Positions 1-8,700 of a stretch of DNA of 64,000 nucleotides are shown one piece after another. The DNA comes from Polyodon spathula (lineage: Eukaryota; Chordata; Actinopteri; Acipenseriformes; Polyodontidae), in assembly GCF_017654505.1 (NCBI RefSeq), contig NC_054539.1:70375256-70439255 (forward strand), given 5' to 3'. Positions within the stretch are counted from its first letter, which is position 1. Each line of letters starts with the position of its first letter. Below the pieces are notes generated by a model, which saw nothing but the letters and a program-made list of their open reading frames with translations, was not told the origin of the DNA and did no database searches. A program made the position numbers and the translations under genes.

Positions 1-194
1 GGTGGTCCTCCTTACAATGATTGCATAAATGCTTTGAAAGACTTCTCTATAGATACTTGATTGCCTAGTGCTCAGCTGACACCAGTGTATTGTCACAGAC
101 GGTTCTGGCACATCCCTTTTGTGCTATAAGTCATTAGATCATTTTGCATGCAAGGCCTCAGTTGCAAGGATGTGCGGTTCTTTTATGGATTCAG
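1..194. other. Unassigned flank
   Basis: No open frame, repeat or RNA-like structure is recognised in this AT-rich stretch before the first MITE. It is probably ordinary intergenic DNA. Confidence 0.4.
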
Positions 195-198
195 TTAA

Positions 199-777
199 CC
201 CTTTGCGGTCAGATGTCATCCCCTAACAACAAGCATGGGCCTCTAGTTGTTTTTTCTCCAGAAAAAGCTGAGGAAACCTTTCAATGGCCGAGTGATACTG
301 ATAGGAGGTGAGAGAAACCAAAGTAAAAAAAAAGGCTGGGTGTGGGGGCGGGATCTGAGCAATACACATAGCCCCTGCACCACAGAGATATACCAACTTT
401 AAACAAACAAGATAGTTTCTCCCACATCCAGCACTCAAAGAATATCATAGACATTTGCCAAGCCTTTTGAGATGTTATAGTAATAAAATAATGACTTGGA
501 TTGCATTATTGAGGAGTTTGGTGATAAAACAAGTGATCAGGAGATGATTTATCAGTATGCACCACTATGAAGAGGTATGTGTTAAATACAGCGAACAAGG
601 TGTGGGGTGGGCCTGGAGATGCAATACTGAGTGTCCTGTTGAAATGCAGTGCAATTTAAACCTGTTTTACTTTGAAAAAAATTACTTTTAAGCAGCATGT
701 GTAAAGTAAACAGCATGTGTGAAAATAAATTGGACCTGATGCGCCTGACAGATGCTGCATAAATGGACCGCAAAGGG
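199..777 (+). mobile_element. piggyBac-type MITE, copy A (complete)
   Basis: A 579-bp non-coding element is flanked on both sides by TTAA (195-198 and 778-781). It has perfect 12-bp terminal inverted repeats, CCCTTTGCGGTC at the left and GACCGCAAAGGG at the right. TTAA duplication with CCC...GGG ends is the signature of the piggyBac superfamily. There is no transposase frame, so it would have depended on an autonomous relative. Two related copies are present at 39095-39590 (reverse orientation) and 41558-42128 (same orientation), sharing a ~350-bp internal core. The open frames on its minus strand are not conserved between copies and are not taken as genes. Confidence 0.88.
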
Positions 778-839
778 TTAAAATGTGTTTGACCACTGAC
801 ATAAGAACATAAGAACATAAGAAAGTTTACAAATGAGAG

Positions 840-1500
840 GAGGCCATTCGGCCCATCTTGCTCGTTTGGTTGTTAGTAGCTTATTGATCCCAAAATCTCA
901 TCAAGCAGCTTCTTGAAGGATCCCAGGGTGTCAGCTTCAACAACATTACTGGGGAGTTGATTCCAGACCCTCACAATTCTCTGTGTAAAAAAGTGTCTCC
1001 TATTTTCTGTTCTGAATGCCCCTTTTTCTAAACTCCATTTGTGACCCCTGGTCCTTGTTTCTTTTTTTAGGCTGAAAAAGTCCCTTGGGTCGACACTGTC
1101 AATACATTTTAGAATTTTGAATGCTTGAATTAGGTCGCCACGTAGTCTTCTTTGTTCAAGACTGAACAGATTCAATTCTTTTAGCCTGTCTGCATATGAC
1201 ATGCCTTTTAAGCCCGGAATAATTCTGGTCACTCTTCTTTGCACTCTTTCTAGAGCAGCAATATCTTTTTTATAGCGAGGTGACCAGAACTGAACACAAT
1301 ATTCAAGATGAGGTCTTACTAGTGCATTGTACAGTTTTAACATTACTTCCCTTGATTTAAATTCAACACTTTTCACAATGTATCCGAGCATCTTGTTAGC
1401 CTTTTTTATAGCTTCCCCACATTGTCTAGATGAAGACATTTCTGAGTCAACAAAAACTCCTAGGTCTTTTTCATAGATTCCTTCTCCAATTTCAATATCA
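840..1500 (-). pseudogene. LINE ORF2: C-terminal domain
   Basis: This is the CR1/L2-type C-terminal region after the reverse transcriptase, in a different frame from the RT. It opens with a DLGVFVDSEMSSSRQCGEA segment typical of the family and continues through YNALVRPHLEYCVQFWSP, ERVQRRVTRIIPGL and RVWNQLPSNVVEA. The open frame starting at the first methionine spans 873-1439, but the homologous reading extends upstream to about 1500. It ends close to the 8-bp repeat tail, as expected for the 3' end of the element. Confidence 0.85.
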
Positions 1501-2751
1501 TATACATTTACATATCAAATACATATACATATCAAATACATTTTTATTTCCTGCGTGCAGTACCTTACACTTTTCTCTATTAAATGTCATTTGCCATGTG
1601 TCTGCCCAGTTCTGAATCTTGTCTAGATCATTTTGAATGACCTTTGCTGCTGCAACAGTGTTTGCCACTCCTCCTACTTTTGTGTCGTCTGCAAATTTAA
1701 CAAGTTTGCTTACTATACCAGAATCTAAATCATTAATGTAGATTAGGAATAGCAGAGGACCTAATACTGATCCCTGTGGTACACCGCTGGTTACCACACT
1801 CCATTCTGAGGTTTTTCCTCTAATCAGTACTTTCTGTTTTCTACATGTTAACCACTCCCTAATCCATGTACATGTGTTTCCTTGAATCCCAACTGCGTTC
1901 AGTTTGAGAATTAATCTTTTGTGCGGGACTTTGTCAAAAGCTTTCTGGAAATCTAAATAAACCATGTCATATGCTTTGCAATTATCCATTATCGATGTTG
2001 CATCCTCAAAAAAATCAAGCAAGTTAGTTAGGCACGATCTCCCTTTCCTAAAACCATGTTGACTGTCTCCCAGTACCCTGTTACCATATAGGTAATTTTC
2101 CATTTTGGATCTTATTATAGTTTCCATAAGTTTGCATATAATAGAAGTCAGGCTTACTGGTCTGTAGTTACCTGGTTCAGTTTTGTTTCCCTTTTTGTGG
2201 ATCGGTATTACGTTTGCAATTTTCCAGTCTGTCGGTACCACCCCTGTGTCAAGAGACTGCTGCATGATCTTGGTTAGCGGTTTGTAAATTACTTCTTTCA
2301 TTTCTTTGAGTACTACTGGGAGGATCTCATCCGGCCCAGGGGATTTGTTTATTTTAAGAGCTCCTAGTCCCTTTAACACTTCTGCCTCAGTTATGCTAAA
2401 GTTATTTAAAACTGGATAGGAACTGGATGACATGTGGGGCATGTTGTCAGTATCTTCCTTTGTAAAAACTTGTGAAAAGTAATCATTTAACATATTTGCT
2501 ATTTTTTTTTCTTCCTCTACGATTTTGCCATTTGTATCTCTTAAACATTTAATCTCCTCTTTGAATGTTCTCTTGCTGTTGTAATATTGGAAAAACATTT
2601 TGGAATTGGTTTTAGCTCCCTTAGCAATGTTTATTTCTATTTCTCTCTTGGCCTTTCTAACTTCCTTTTTGACTTGCGTTTGCAGTTTTGTGTACTCTTT
2701 CTGCGTACTTTCTTTTTGGTCCTTTTTTAATGCTCTGTAAAGTGCCTTTTT
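1498..2751 (-). pseudogene. LINE ORF2: reverse transcriptase domain
   Basis: RT copies the element RNA onto nicked target DNA. The frame is open from just after the upstream TGA to 1498. Characteristic motifs on the minus strand include KSPGPDEILP, a GNYRPVSLTS block, HGFRKGRSCLTNLLDF, motif A with LDFQKAFDKVPHKR, motif B with SGVPQGSVLGPLLFLIYINDL, and the catalytic FADD box (KLVKFADDTKV). All core motifs and catalytic aspartates are intact. The frame is lost at its 3' side in a short tandem duplication (about 1505-1545, unit ACATATCAAATACAT twice), which shifts reading before the C-terminal domain. Confidence 0.92.
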
Positions 2752-3402
2752 TCACTGAATATTTTTTTTAATTGATCTATTAAACCATTTTGGCAATTTA
2801 GTTTTACATTTAGATTTGTCTACTTTAGGGATATAATTGTTTTGCGCCTCTAGTACTACATTTTTGAAGAACAACCATCCTTCTTCTGTGGGTGTTTTCT
2901 CTATTTTACTCCAGTCTACTTCTGTTAGTCTCTGTTTCATACCTTCATAGTTTGCTTTTCTAAAATTGTAAACCTTAGCTTTAGTCTTTACTTTTGGGGA
3001 TTTAAAAAACACTTCAAATGAGACCATGTTGTGGTCTGAGTTTGCCAGTGGTTCTCTGACCTCTGTTTTAGTTATTCTATCTTCGTTATTTGAAAAGACT
3101 AAATCAAGGCATGCCTCCCCTCTAGTCGGTGCCTTGACAAATTGTGTTAGGAAGCAGTCATTTGTCATTTCCACCATTTCTATTTCATCCTTCGCGCTAC
3201 CCACCGGGTTTTCCCATTTTATTTGGGGGAAGTTGAAATCCCCCATTAGTATGGCTTCTCCTTTGCTACACACATTTCTAATGTCATTGTATAACAGATT
3301 ATTGTGCTCACCGTCTGAATCTGGCGGTCTATAGCATGCTCCTATTATTATGCCTTTTGAATTTTTGTCTGGGATGGGAATGAGAACGTAAATTGGAGCC
3401 AA
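2752..3402 (-). pseudogene. LINE ORF2: endonuclease domain, C-terminal part
   Basis: This 216-residue open frame carries the second half of an APE-like endonuclease, which nicks target DNA to prime reverse transcription. Visible motifs are GACYRPP near residue 22, LMGDFNFPQIKW near 52, LDLVFSNNEDRI near 99, and the catalytic SDH triplet near 122. The N-terminal catalytic half is absent. It ends at a TGA (2752-2754). The downstream RT is in the same frame, and residues after the stop (KKALYRALKKDQKE) read straight into it, so this is a single nonsense mutation and not a frameshift. Confidence 0.88.
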
Positions 3403-3405
3403 GCT

Positions 3406-4440
3406 AACTTAAGTTTTTGCAGGTATCAAGTAAAGACCCTGGTCCCCCACACCTCTAATATAAAACGTTGGATGCACAGGCCTGTTGTGGTGTTCGCAGA
3501 GCCAAAAGGAGAATTTGAATCTTGCTGGGAACAAGCTGACTTATTAGATATGGATTGGATGCTATAGAATGAAATACACTGCTAATAGTAATGTTGTAGG
3601 ATTCTGTATTTTGTATCCTTTTGAATAAGTCTGTGTCAGGTCTGAAAAAGAGAGCTCCTGGTATCAAAAGGTCAGGCCGACCTGCTGAAAGTTCCAAACC
3701 ACAATTATCAGGCAAAAGCATATTTTTAATTAGACCCAGAGCCTTAAAACATTCTGATACAGCGAGAGCAGAATGGCAAACTATATGGAACAGAGTTAAT
3801 ATGCCAGAAGCAATCGAACTAGGTTTGATTATAGCAAGAAGAAACAAAAATAATTAAATAAATAGAAGCCTAATATAATAACATAAGTAAATGTATCAGC
3901 AGTCCTATCTTTTAATATTCAAGGTTGCATTTGCTGCCAAGCAGGTGCCTAATTAAAAATGAATCTCTTGCCTTCTGTGTATATCGACGGAGTAAAATAA
4001 AATTGCAATTTCTAAAAGAGATTGATATAATGAAGTATCTGAATTAGAAAACATGTTATAAAATAATTTAAAGTATAAACTGTAACTTTATATATACAGT
4101 GCACAGATTTGTAACCTCGTCCTTACCTGTCTATAGTAAAAGCAGTGTTGGAGATGACTTTTTGGCCAATGTGGCGGGTTTTTTGATGGTCAGCAATTTA
4201 AAAGCCAAGATCCTCTCTATAATGAGTGATCTCGTTAATATAAATGAACAAAATACCTTGGAAATTGATAGTATGTCTATCTGTCTTTATTTCACCTTAA
4301 TTTTGGTCAAAGTGACGATGAGCGCCACACACTGGTTTCGTACTTCTATAAAATGATGCTTCCTTGTTTTAATAATGTTGACCAATAAAAATGATAATCA
4401 CATTCACACAGTAACTAATGTCTTTTTTTTTAGTGTGTGG
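3406..4440. other. Unassigned, with a possible degenerate coding patch
   Basis: Between the LINE and the first solo LTR lies about 1 kb without a recognised gene. In one plus frame, 3468-3567 reads HRPVVVFAEPKGEFESCWEQ and ends in stops. The same frame reopens at 3621-3857, with a basic, serine-rich stretch followed by HSDTARAEWQTIWNRV. Two open patches in one frame suggest an old coding fragment, perhaps of retroelement origin, but I recognise no family. From about 3860 to 4440 it is AT-rich with nothing seen. Confidence 0.3.
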
Positions 4441-4535
4441 TGTATTGTGACGGGGAACTCCCTGTCTATATGAACAAGTTTGGAACTGGCAGGGAGGGGG
4501 TTAAATTTCTCCCTGCCAGGAAAACATGTGAGAAT

Positions 4536-4596
4536 GTGGCTGGAGCCCTAATTGAATAATTATTGATTAATTGGGCTCCAGCCACAGGGGATAAAA
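4536..4596 (+). promoter_or_regulatory. LTR promoter: stem-loop plus TATA box
   Basis: A perfect 13-bp inverted repeat with an AT-rich centre (TAATTGAAT..ATTAATT) ends 5 bp before a TATA-like ATAAAA. The position within U3 is right for the LTR promoter. The stem could be a binding site for a dimeric factor or could form a cruciform; both are inference. An equivalent arrangement occurs in the LTR at 31197-31922. Confidence 0.6.
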
Positions 4597-4623
4597 GCCA
4601 GGGGAGAGGCCCTGGCTGGCAGT

Positions 4624-4708
4624 GTGAGTGAGTAGTGAGTAGTGAGTAGTGAGTAGTGAGTAGTGAGTAGTGAGTAGTGAGTAGTGAGTAGTGAGTAGTG
4701 AGTAGTGA
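4624..4708 (+). repeat. 7-bp minisatellite (GTGAGTA)n within LTR
   Basis: About twelve copies of a GTGAGTA unit begin some 30 bp downstream of the LTR TATA box, where transcription would start. On the minus strand it produces a repetitive open frame that is not a gene. Confidence 0.93.
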
Positions 4709-4954
4709 GTGTGTGTTTTTTTTGTTTGGAGTTTGTTTTTGTATTTGAGAGTTTTGTGTTTTTAAAGAAAGTATTTTGTGTAGAGCCTGGAACCTGACCG
4801 TTTATTTGTAAGTTCATTTTGATTATTTCTGGTAGAACCTCTTTTTGTTGGCCCTTGTGCTTGTTTGTTTGAATATTTTTTTTAATAAAATAACTTTATT
4901 TTTTACTTTATTCTGTCTCCATGCCTCAACACTCTGTCATCCTGCCACATGTAT

Positions 4955-6775
4955 CCAGACTATTTCTTTGTTTTATTTAGTTTTATCTCCACAAGAGGAG
5001 CAAATGCAGACAATATTTTCTTTTTGTGACTAGCTACAGTTGTGTTATTAATGTGCTCATGCCCTGTATTCGTGTCGTTTGTTTCACTCCCAGTATGCAT
5101 AGCCCATAAGTCTTGGTCAGTGACATAGTACTGAAGTACTGAAGACATGCTTTGTCAAACACTTGGAAAGAAGAAAAAACTGGCTGTATTTTATTCACTA
5201 TAATTAAATAATGCCTACAGCCATTACAGAGGCGCTGCTATCAAAAGGATCAATGATATATATATATATATATATTTTCACCTGAAGTTATAAAAGATAT
5301 TTGCTAAACCACACATATCTAATCTTCAGGTTAACCTTTGTGTAGTCCTTGAAGCTAACACCTTATCATGTTGTTCCTGTTAAGATGCATGTTGGGTCTT
5401 ATTTCATATTATGACTGCCTGCATTTATGAGGTTAGTCTGTTTCTTTGCTTTTTCTGTGCAGGTTGTCTGAAAAAAGAAAAAGAAAAACATGCACACACA
5501 ACATGAATCCTGTTTGCATTCTTTATAAATTCTATGTAATTTTGGTATCATTATAATGTAGTATTTATTAGACAGATGTATTTGTTCAGCACTGCTGTTG
5601 TCAGAAAATAATAGAAATATATTCTTGCAATTGGATTCCAACCCAAGCGCATTACATTGATTACAGATAGTTATAATTTACTGACAATTCTTGTACCACA
5701 TTGTTGGGCCAGTGTTCTGCACCCTCTAGAAAATTTGCACTTTGCCATCATTAATCCATTTAAATGATATTGAAATGCATTCAAATGCAGAAAAGAGCAT
5801 GGAGTTGGGTGGAATCTGGATACTAAGCAGGCAGAAACATTATAATGTGATGTCAGGATTTAGCCTTGCACTTAGGCAATTGCTGCCCTTCCTTTGACAT
5901 ATTGTTTTTGCTTTGTATTTTCGTGCTCCACAAATGTTACACATTGACTACTGCTCTCTGTACTCCTAACTCTGCAAGTGCAGCCGCTAAATAGACTAAT
6001 GCAGATCATTATTTGTGCATTTTGAGTAATTTGCATTACATTGGACACAATGCAAAATTATTTCCTGACCATAATGCAATTAGAATTTTTTGCAATTATT
6101 TGCACTGAGCCTATACTTACATCACGCCCTGTGTGTGTAGCAAATTGCTCCAATATAACATTGACCTTTGCATTAAATAATACTGATAGCTATTTCAAAA
6201 CTGATTTTATTTCCAGCACCATAATAATAAGTTTGATTTTATATTTGATTGGTGCATTGTATCTCCTCAGAAAGCATTTTATTTGCTAGCGGATGAAATG
6301 GATATTCAGTAGTTTGTGCTCCAAAAGGTAATGGTTTAAGAACTTGATAAACAATTATTATTTAATTAAAGTGTGATTAGCAATGTTACTGTTTTTATGA
6401 CGCTAGAAAAGAGTAATTTTGGTTTGTGGTTACACCTGTCCTCATTTAAAAATAGTCAGTTAAATTAAAATTAACAAAAGCAGAGTGTACATGCACAAGT
6501 CATGACAGTTTTCTTCACGCCGTTTTTACTGTACTTTTCAGGAAATGCGTTGCTATGCAGTTCTGATTTAGGGGAAAAAATCGGCCATACCAGTACAGAT
6601 TACTCAATTCACAGTCATTCAGGGGAGGGGATATTTAAATGTCTGTGTATGTTTACTAAGTAGGAAAAGAACGACTCTGAATATCGTGAGGAGAGCTTCA
6701 TGCATTGCCATGAAGATAAAAATATTTAACAAGAGAAATGAATTCATGTGTTGTCGTACACATTCTAAATTACAC
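4955..6775. other. Unassigned AT-rich stretch
   Basis: No gene, RNA or intact element is seen. There is a short (AT) run at about 5259-5275 and scattered AT-rich low-complexity sequence. Open frames here are short and uncharacteristic. Confidence 0.4.
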
Positions 6776-6778
6776 CAC

Positions 6779-6831
6779 GCACACACACACACACACACAC
6801 TAAGTACAAGTTTTACTACTTAAAATTTATA

Positions 6832-6876
<45 letters not shown>
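6779..6876. repeat. (CA)n and (GT)n microsatellite pair
   Basis: A (CA)n run at 6779-6800 is followed 36 bp later by a (GT)n run at 6836-6876. The two arrays are inverted complements and could pair with each other. Confidence 0.9.
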
Positions 6877-6882
<6 letters not shown>

Positions 6883-6944
6883 TTGTGGAACATCTAAAAG
6901 TTACATTTTATTAACACTAGAACTGCCTTTTACAAAACACTAGT

Positions 6945-7521
6945 TTAATAGCTGACAAAAAGGAAAAAATACCCTAGTTTTCCTATCAGCGTGAAACAGC
7001 AAGAACCGGGATTCATCAGATGAGGCAATGTTTTTCCAATCCTCCAATGTCCAGTGTTTTCGTTCCTTAGCCCACTGCAACCGCAGTTTCTTGTGTTTTG
7101 CTGAAAGAAGTGGAACTCTGTTAGGTTGTCGGTTGCCATACTCCATTCGTTTCAAGGTACGACGAGTTGTGCATTCTTTTGTGGGTCTTTTGGCACCAAT
7201 GTTGTACTGGACTGTCAGTTGACTAACTGTACCCCATCTGTTGCTCTGCACAATTTGTGTCAGCCTCCTTCGGCCTCTTTCATCAATGAACCGTTTTCGA
7301 CCACTGGCCTGCCATTGGCTGGATATCCTCTGGGTGGTGGACCATCCTTGATACACATAGGAAACTGTTGAGCTTGAAAAACCCAGCAGCGTTGCAGTTC
7401 TTGACATACTCAAACCGGTGTGCCTGGCACCTGCGACCATACTCCGTTCAAAGGCACCTTTGTCTTGCCCATTTACCATCTGAATGGCACATATACACAA
7501 TCCTCGCCTCAATTGTGTCAA
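6945..7521 (-). pseudogene. Tc1-like transposase, N-terminal part
   Basis: The uninterrupted 193-residue frame shows the paired-type HTH region (FERSMVAGARHTGLSMSRTA, then LLGFSSSTVSYVYQGW) and a basic linker (SGRKRFIDERGRRRLTQIV). A second HTH is suggested by CTTRRTLKRM. The start of the catalytic domain follows (WAKERKHWTLEDWKNIASSDESRF), which includes the first catalytic aspartate of the DDE/D triad. The remaining two acidic residues are missing because the frame runs into unrelated sequence about 20 residues later. A full-length protein of this family is about 340 residues, so this cannot be catalytically active. Confidence 0.9.
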
Positions 7522-7668
7522 GGTTTAACCTATCTCCCCTTCATCTGCACTGATTGAAGTGGATTTAACAGGTTACATCAATAAGGGATCATAGCTTTCA
7601 CCTGGATTCACCTCGTCAGTCTATTTCATGGAAAGAGCAGGTGTTCCTAATGTTTTGTACACACTCAA

Positions 7669-7669
<1 letters not shown>
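6945..7669 (-). mobile_element. Tc1-like DNA transposon, 5' fragment
   Basis: On the minus strand the element starts near 7669 with a TIR-like end (TGTACAAAACATTAGGAACA). It then runs into a transposase and stops abruptly near 6945, so the distal half and other TIR are lost. Tc1 transposases cut and paste at TA dinucleotides. The surviving terminus abuts a long (GT)(TA) array at 7671-7758, so its TA target duplication cannot be distinguished from the microsatellite. Confidence 0.88.

Positions 7670-7670
<1 letters not shown>

Positions 7671-7758
<88 letters not shown>
7671..7758. repeat. (GT)n(TA)n microsatellite
   Basis: A short GT run leads into an almost pure (TA)n array of about 38 units, directly at the end of the Tc1 fragment. 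Confidence 0.95.
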
Positions 7759-7760
<2 letters not shown>

Positions 7761-7799
7761 GATTTGAAATTGGACTTGATTTATTAAATAAAGTTCTCT

Positions 7800-8040
7800 G
7801 ATTTGAAAATTTTCCATATCCACTGGTGGGGGACCTACCTCAAAGCCGACCACTTTAACAGAGAAAGGGTACCCCAAACTATTCCCATGAAGGTTGGGAC
7901 TGCAATGGGCACAGCTAAAACATCAGTGCCACCAACACCTGTGTTTACTGTACCAGCATCTGAAACTGAGATGTTAAACTTACCTGGCACATCACGTGTT
8001 GAAGCTGCAGACATCTTAGAGGGAAAGTGTTGAGACACAG
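7800..8040. other. Unassigned GC-richer segment between AT arrays
   Basis: About 240 bp of non-repetitive sequence with higher GC lies between two long AT microsatellites. It is open on both strands (plus 7803-8033, minus 7835-8038), but neither product resembles a family I know. It may be part of an unrecognised mobile element or single-copy DNA. Confidence 0.25.
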
Positions 8041-8055
8041 GTATTTATTATTTAA

Positions 8056-8056
<1 letters not shown>

Positions 8057-8140
<84 letters not shown>
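8057..8140. repeat. (CA)n(TA)n microsatellite
   Basis: A CA run of about nine units is followed by (TA)n to 8140. Confidence 0.95.
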
Positions 8141-8147
<7 letters not shown>

Positions 8148-8303
8148 TTGCATATTTAGCTACAGTAGTTTTTTTGTAGGTGAACTTGCATAATTATTTA
8201 TAACTCCTCCTTGTCTGAGACAGAATTGAGATATCCTCCAGCTGCCCTTGCAAAACTCACATTTCTTTGGAATATTTGATCCAGGACAGCATCACAGTCA
8301 AGC

Positions 8304-8700
8304 TGTTACCAGCAGGAAGAGAGACTCAGAACACAGAAAGCTGCAAGTTTAAAGCACTAAGGCATGCATTTAATATAATAAAACAACAAACAAAAAGACA
8401 AGAACAAAATAATCATTTAAACAAAATTGAAACAGGGCTTCCTAAAACTCCCCTGAACACCAACGATACTACTCTTTATTGGTAATCCCATAGCACAGCA
8501 CACAAAAGACGTACCTCCACCTCTATCACCAACATTAATTCCAACATGAACACCCTTGATTACCCTTTTTATACACCTGTAATTTACGGCTCCAGCCACA
8601 TTCCTACGTGTTTCTGCAGGTGGGAATTTAACCCGTCCCTGCCAACCCAATACCCCCTCCACACACACACACACCTGTGAATCGACAGGGCTTCTGCACA
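8304..8700 (-). mobile_element. LTR-like copy 3 (diverged relative of 4446-4949)
   Basis: On the minus strand this begins TGTGCAGAAGCCCTGTCGAT, which aligns with the start of the LTR at 4446. It shares the GGCAGGGA..GGGTTAAATT block and the GAATGTGGCTGGAGCC block, followed by a TATA-like GTATAAAAAGG. A (TG)n run lies inside U3. The right arm of the upstream stem-loop and the 7-bp tandem repeat are missing. The 3' border is unclear: CCTGCTGGTAACA at 8304 and CCTGCT at 8311 are both possible. No exact 5-bp target duplication was found, so the call rests on homology. Confidence 0.7.

Larger units (their letters stand above)
798..3405 (-). mobile_element. CR1-like LINE, 5'-truncated, decayed
   Basis: A non-LTR retrotransposon lies on the minus strand. 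Its 3' end is marked by three tandem 8-bp units (ACATAAGA, 799-822), like the short 8-bp tails of the CR1 clade. Reading leftward from 3402 the order is the C-terminal part of an AP-type endonuclease, a reverse transcriptase and a C-terminal domain. The first ORF, the 5' UTR and the N-terminal half of the endonuclease are missing, which is the usual 5' truncation of LINE copies. The frame is broken by one in-frame stop and one frameshift, described under the domain entries. No target site duplication was identified. A second, rearranged copy lies at 11800-12375. Confidence 0.92.
4446..4949 (+). mobile_element. Solo LTR, copy 1
   Basis: This 504-bp unit begins TGTGACGGGG and ends CCTGCCACA, giving the TG...CA ends of an LTR. 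It is flanked by a perfect 5-bp target duplication, TGTAT (4441-4445 and 4950-4954). A perfect 13-bp inverted repeat (GTGGCTGGAGCCC at 4536-4548, complement at 4573-4585) sits directly before a TATA-like ATAAAA at 4591. A 7-bp tandem array follows at once, and an AATAAA signal is at 4884. There is no internal retroviral region, so it arose by LTR-LTR recombination. Its U3 block (GGCAGGGA..GGGTTAAATT, then GAATGTGGCTGGAGCC) is shared with 8304-8700. Confidence 0.88.

Noticed and set aside
8304..8700. TSD for LTR copy 3 (GGTAT versus GGTAA at alternative borders)
   Set aside because: Only 4 of 5 bases match, and using it would drop the canonical CA end, so no target duplication was claimed.
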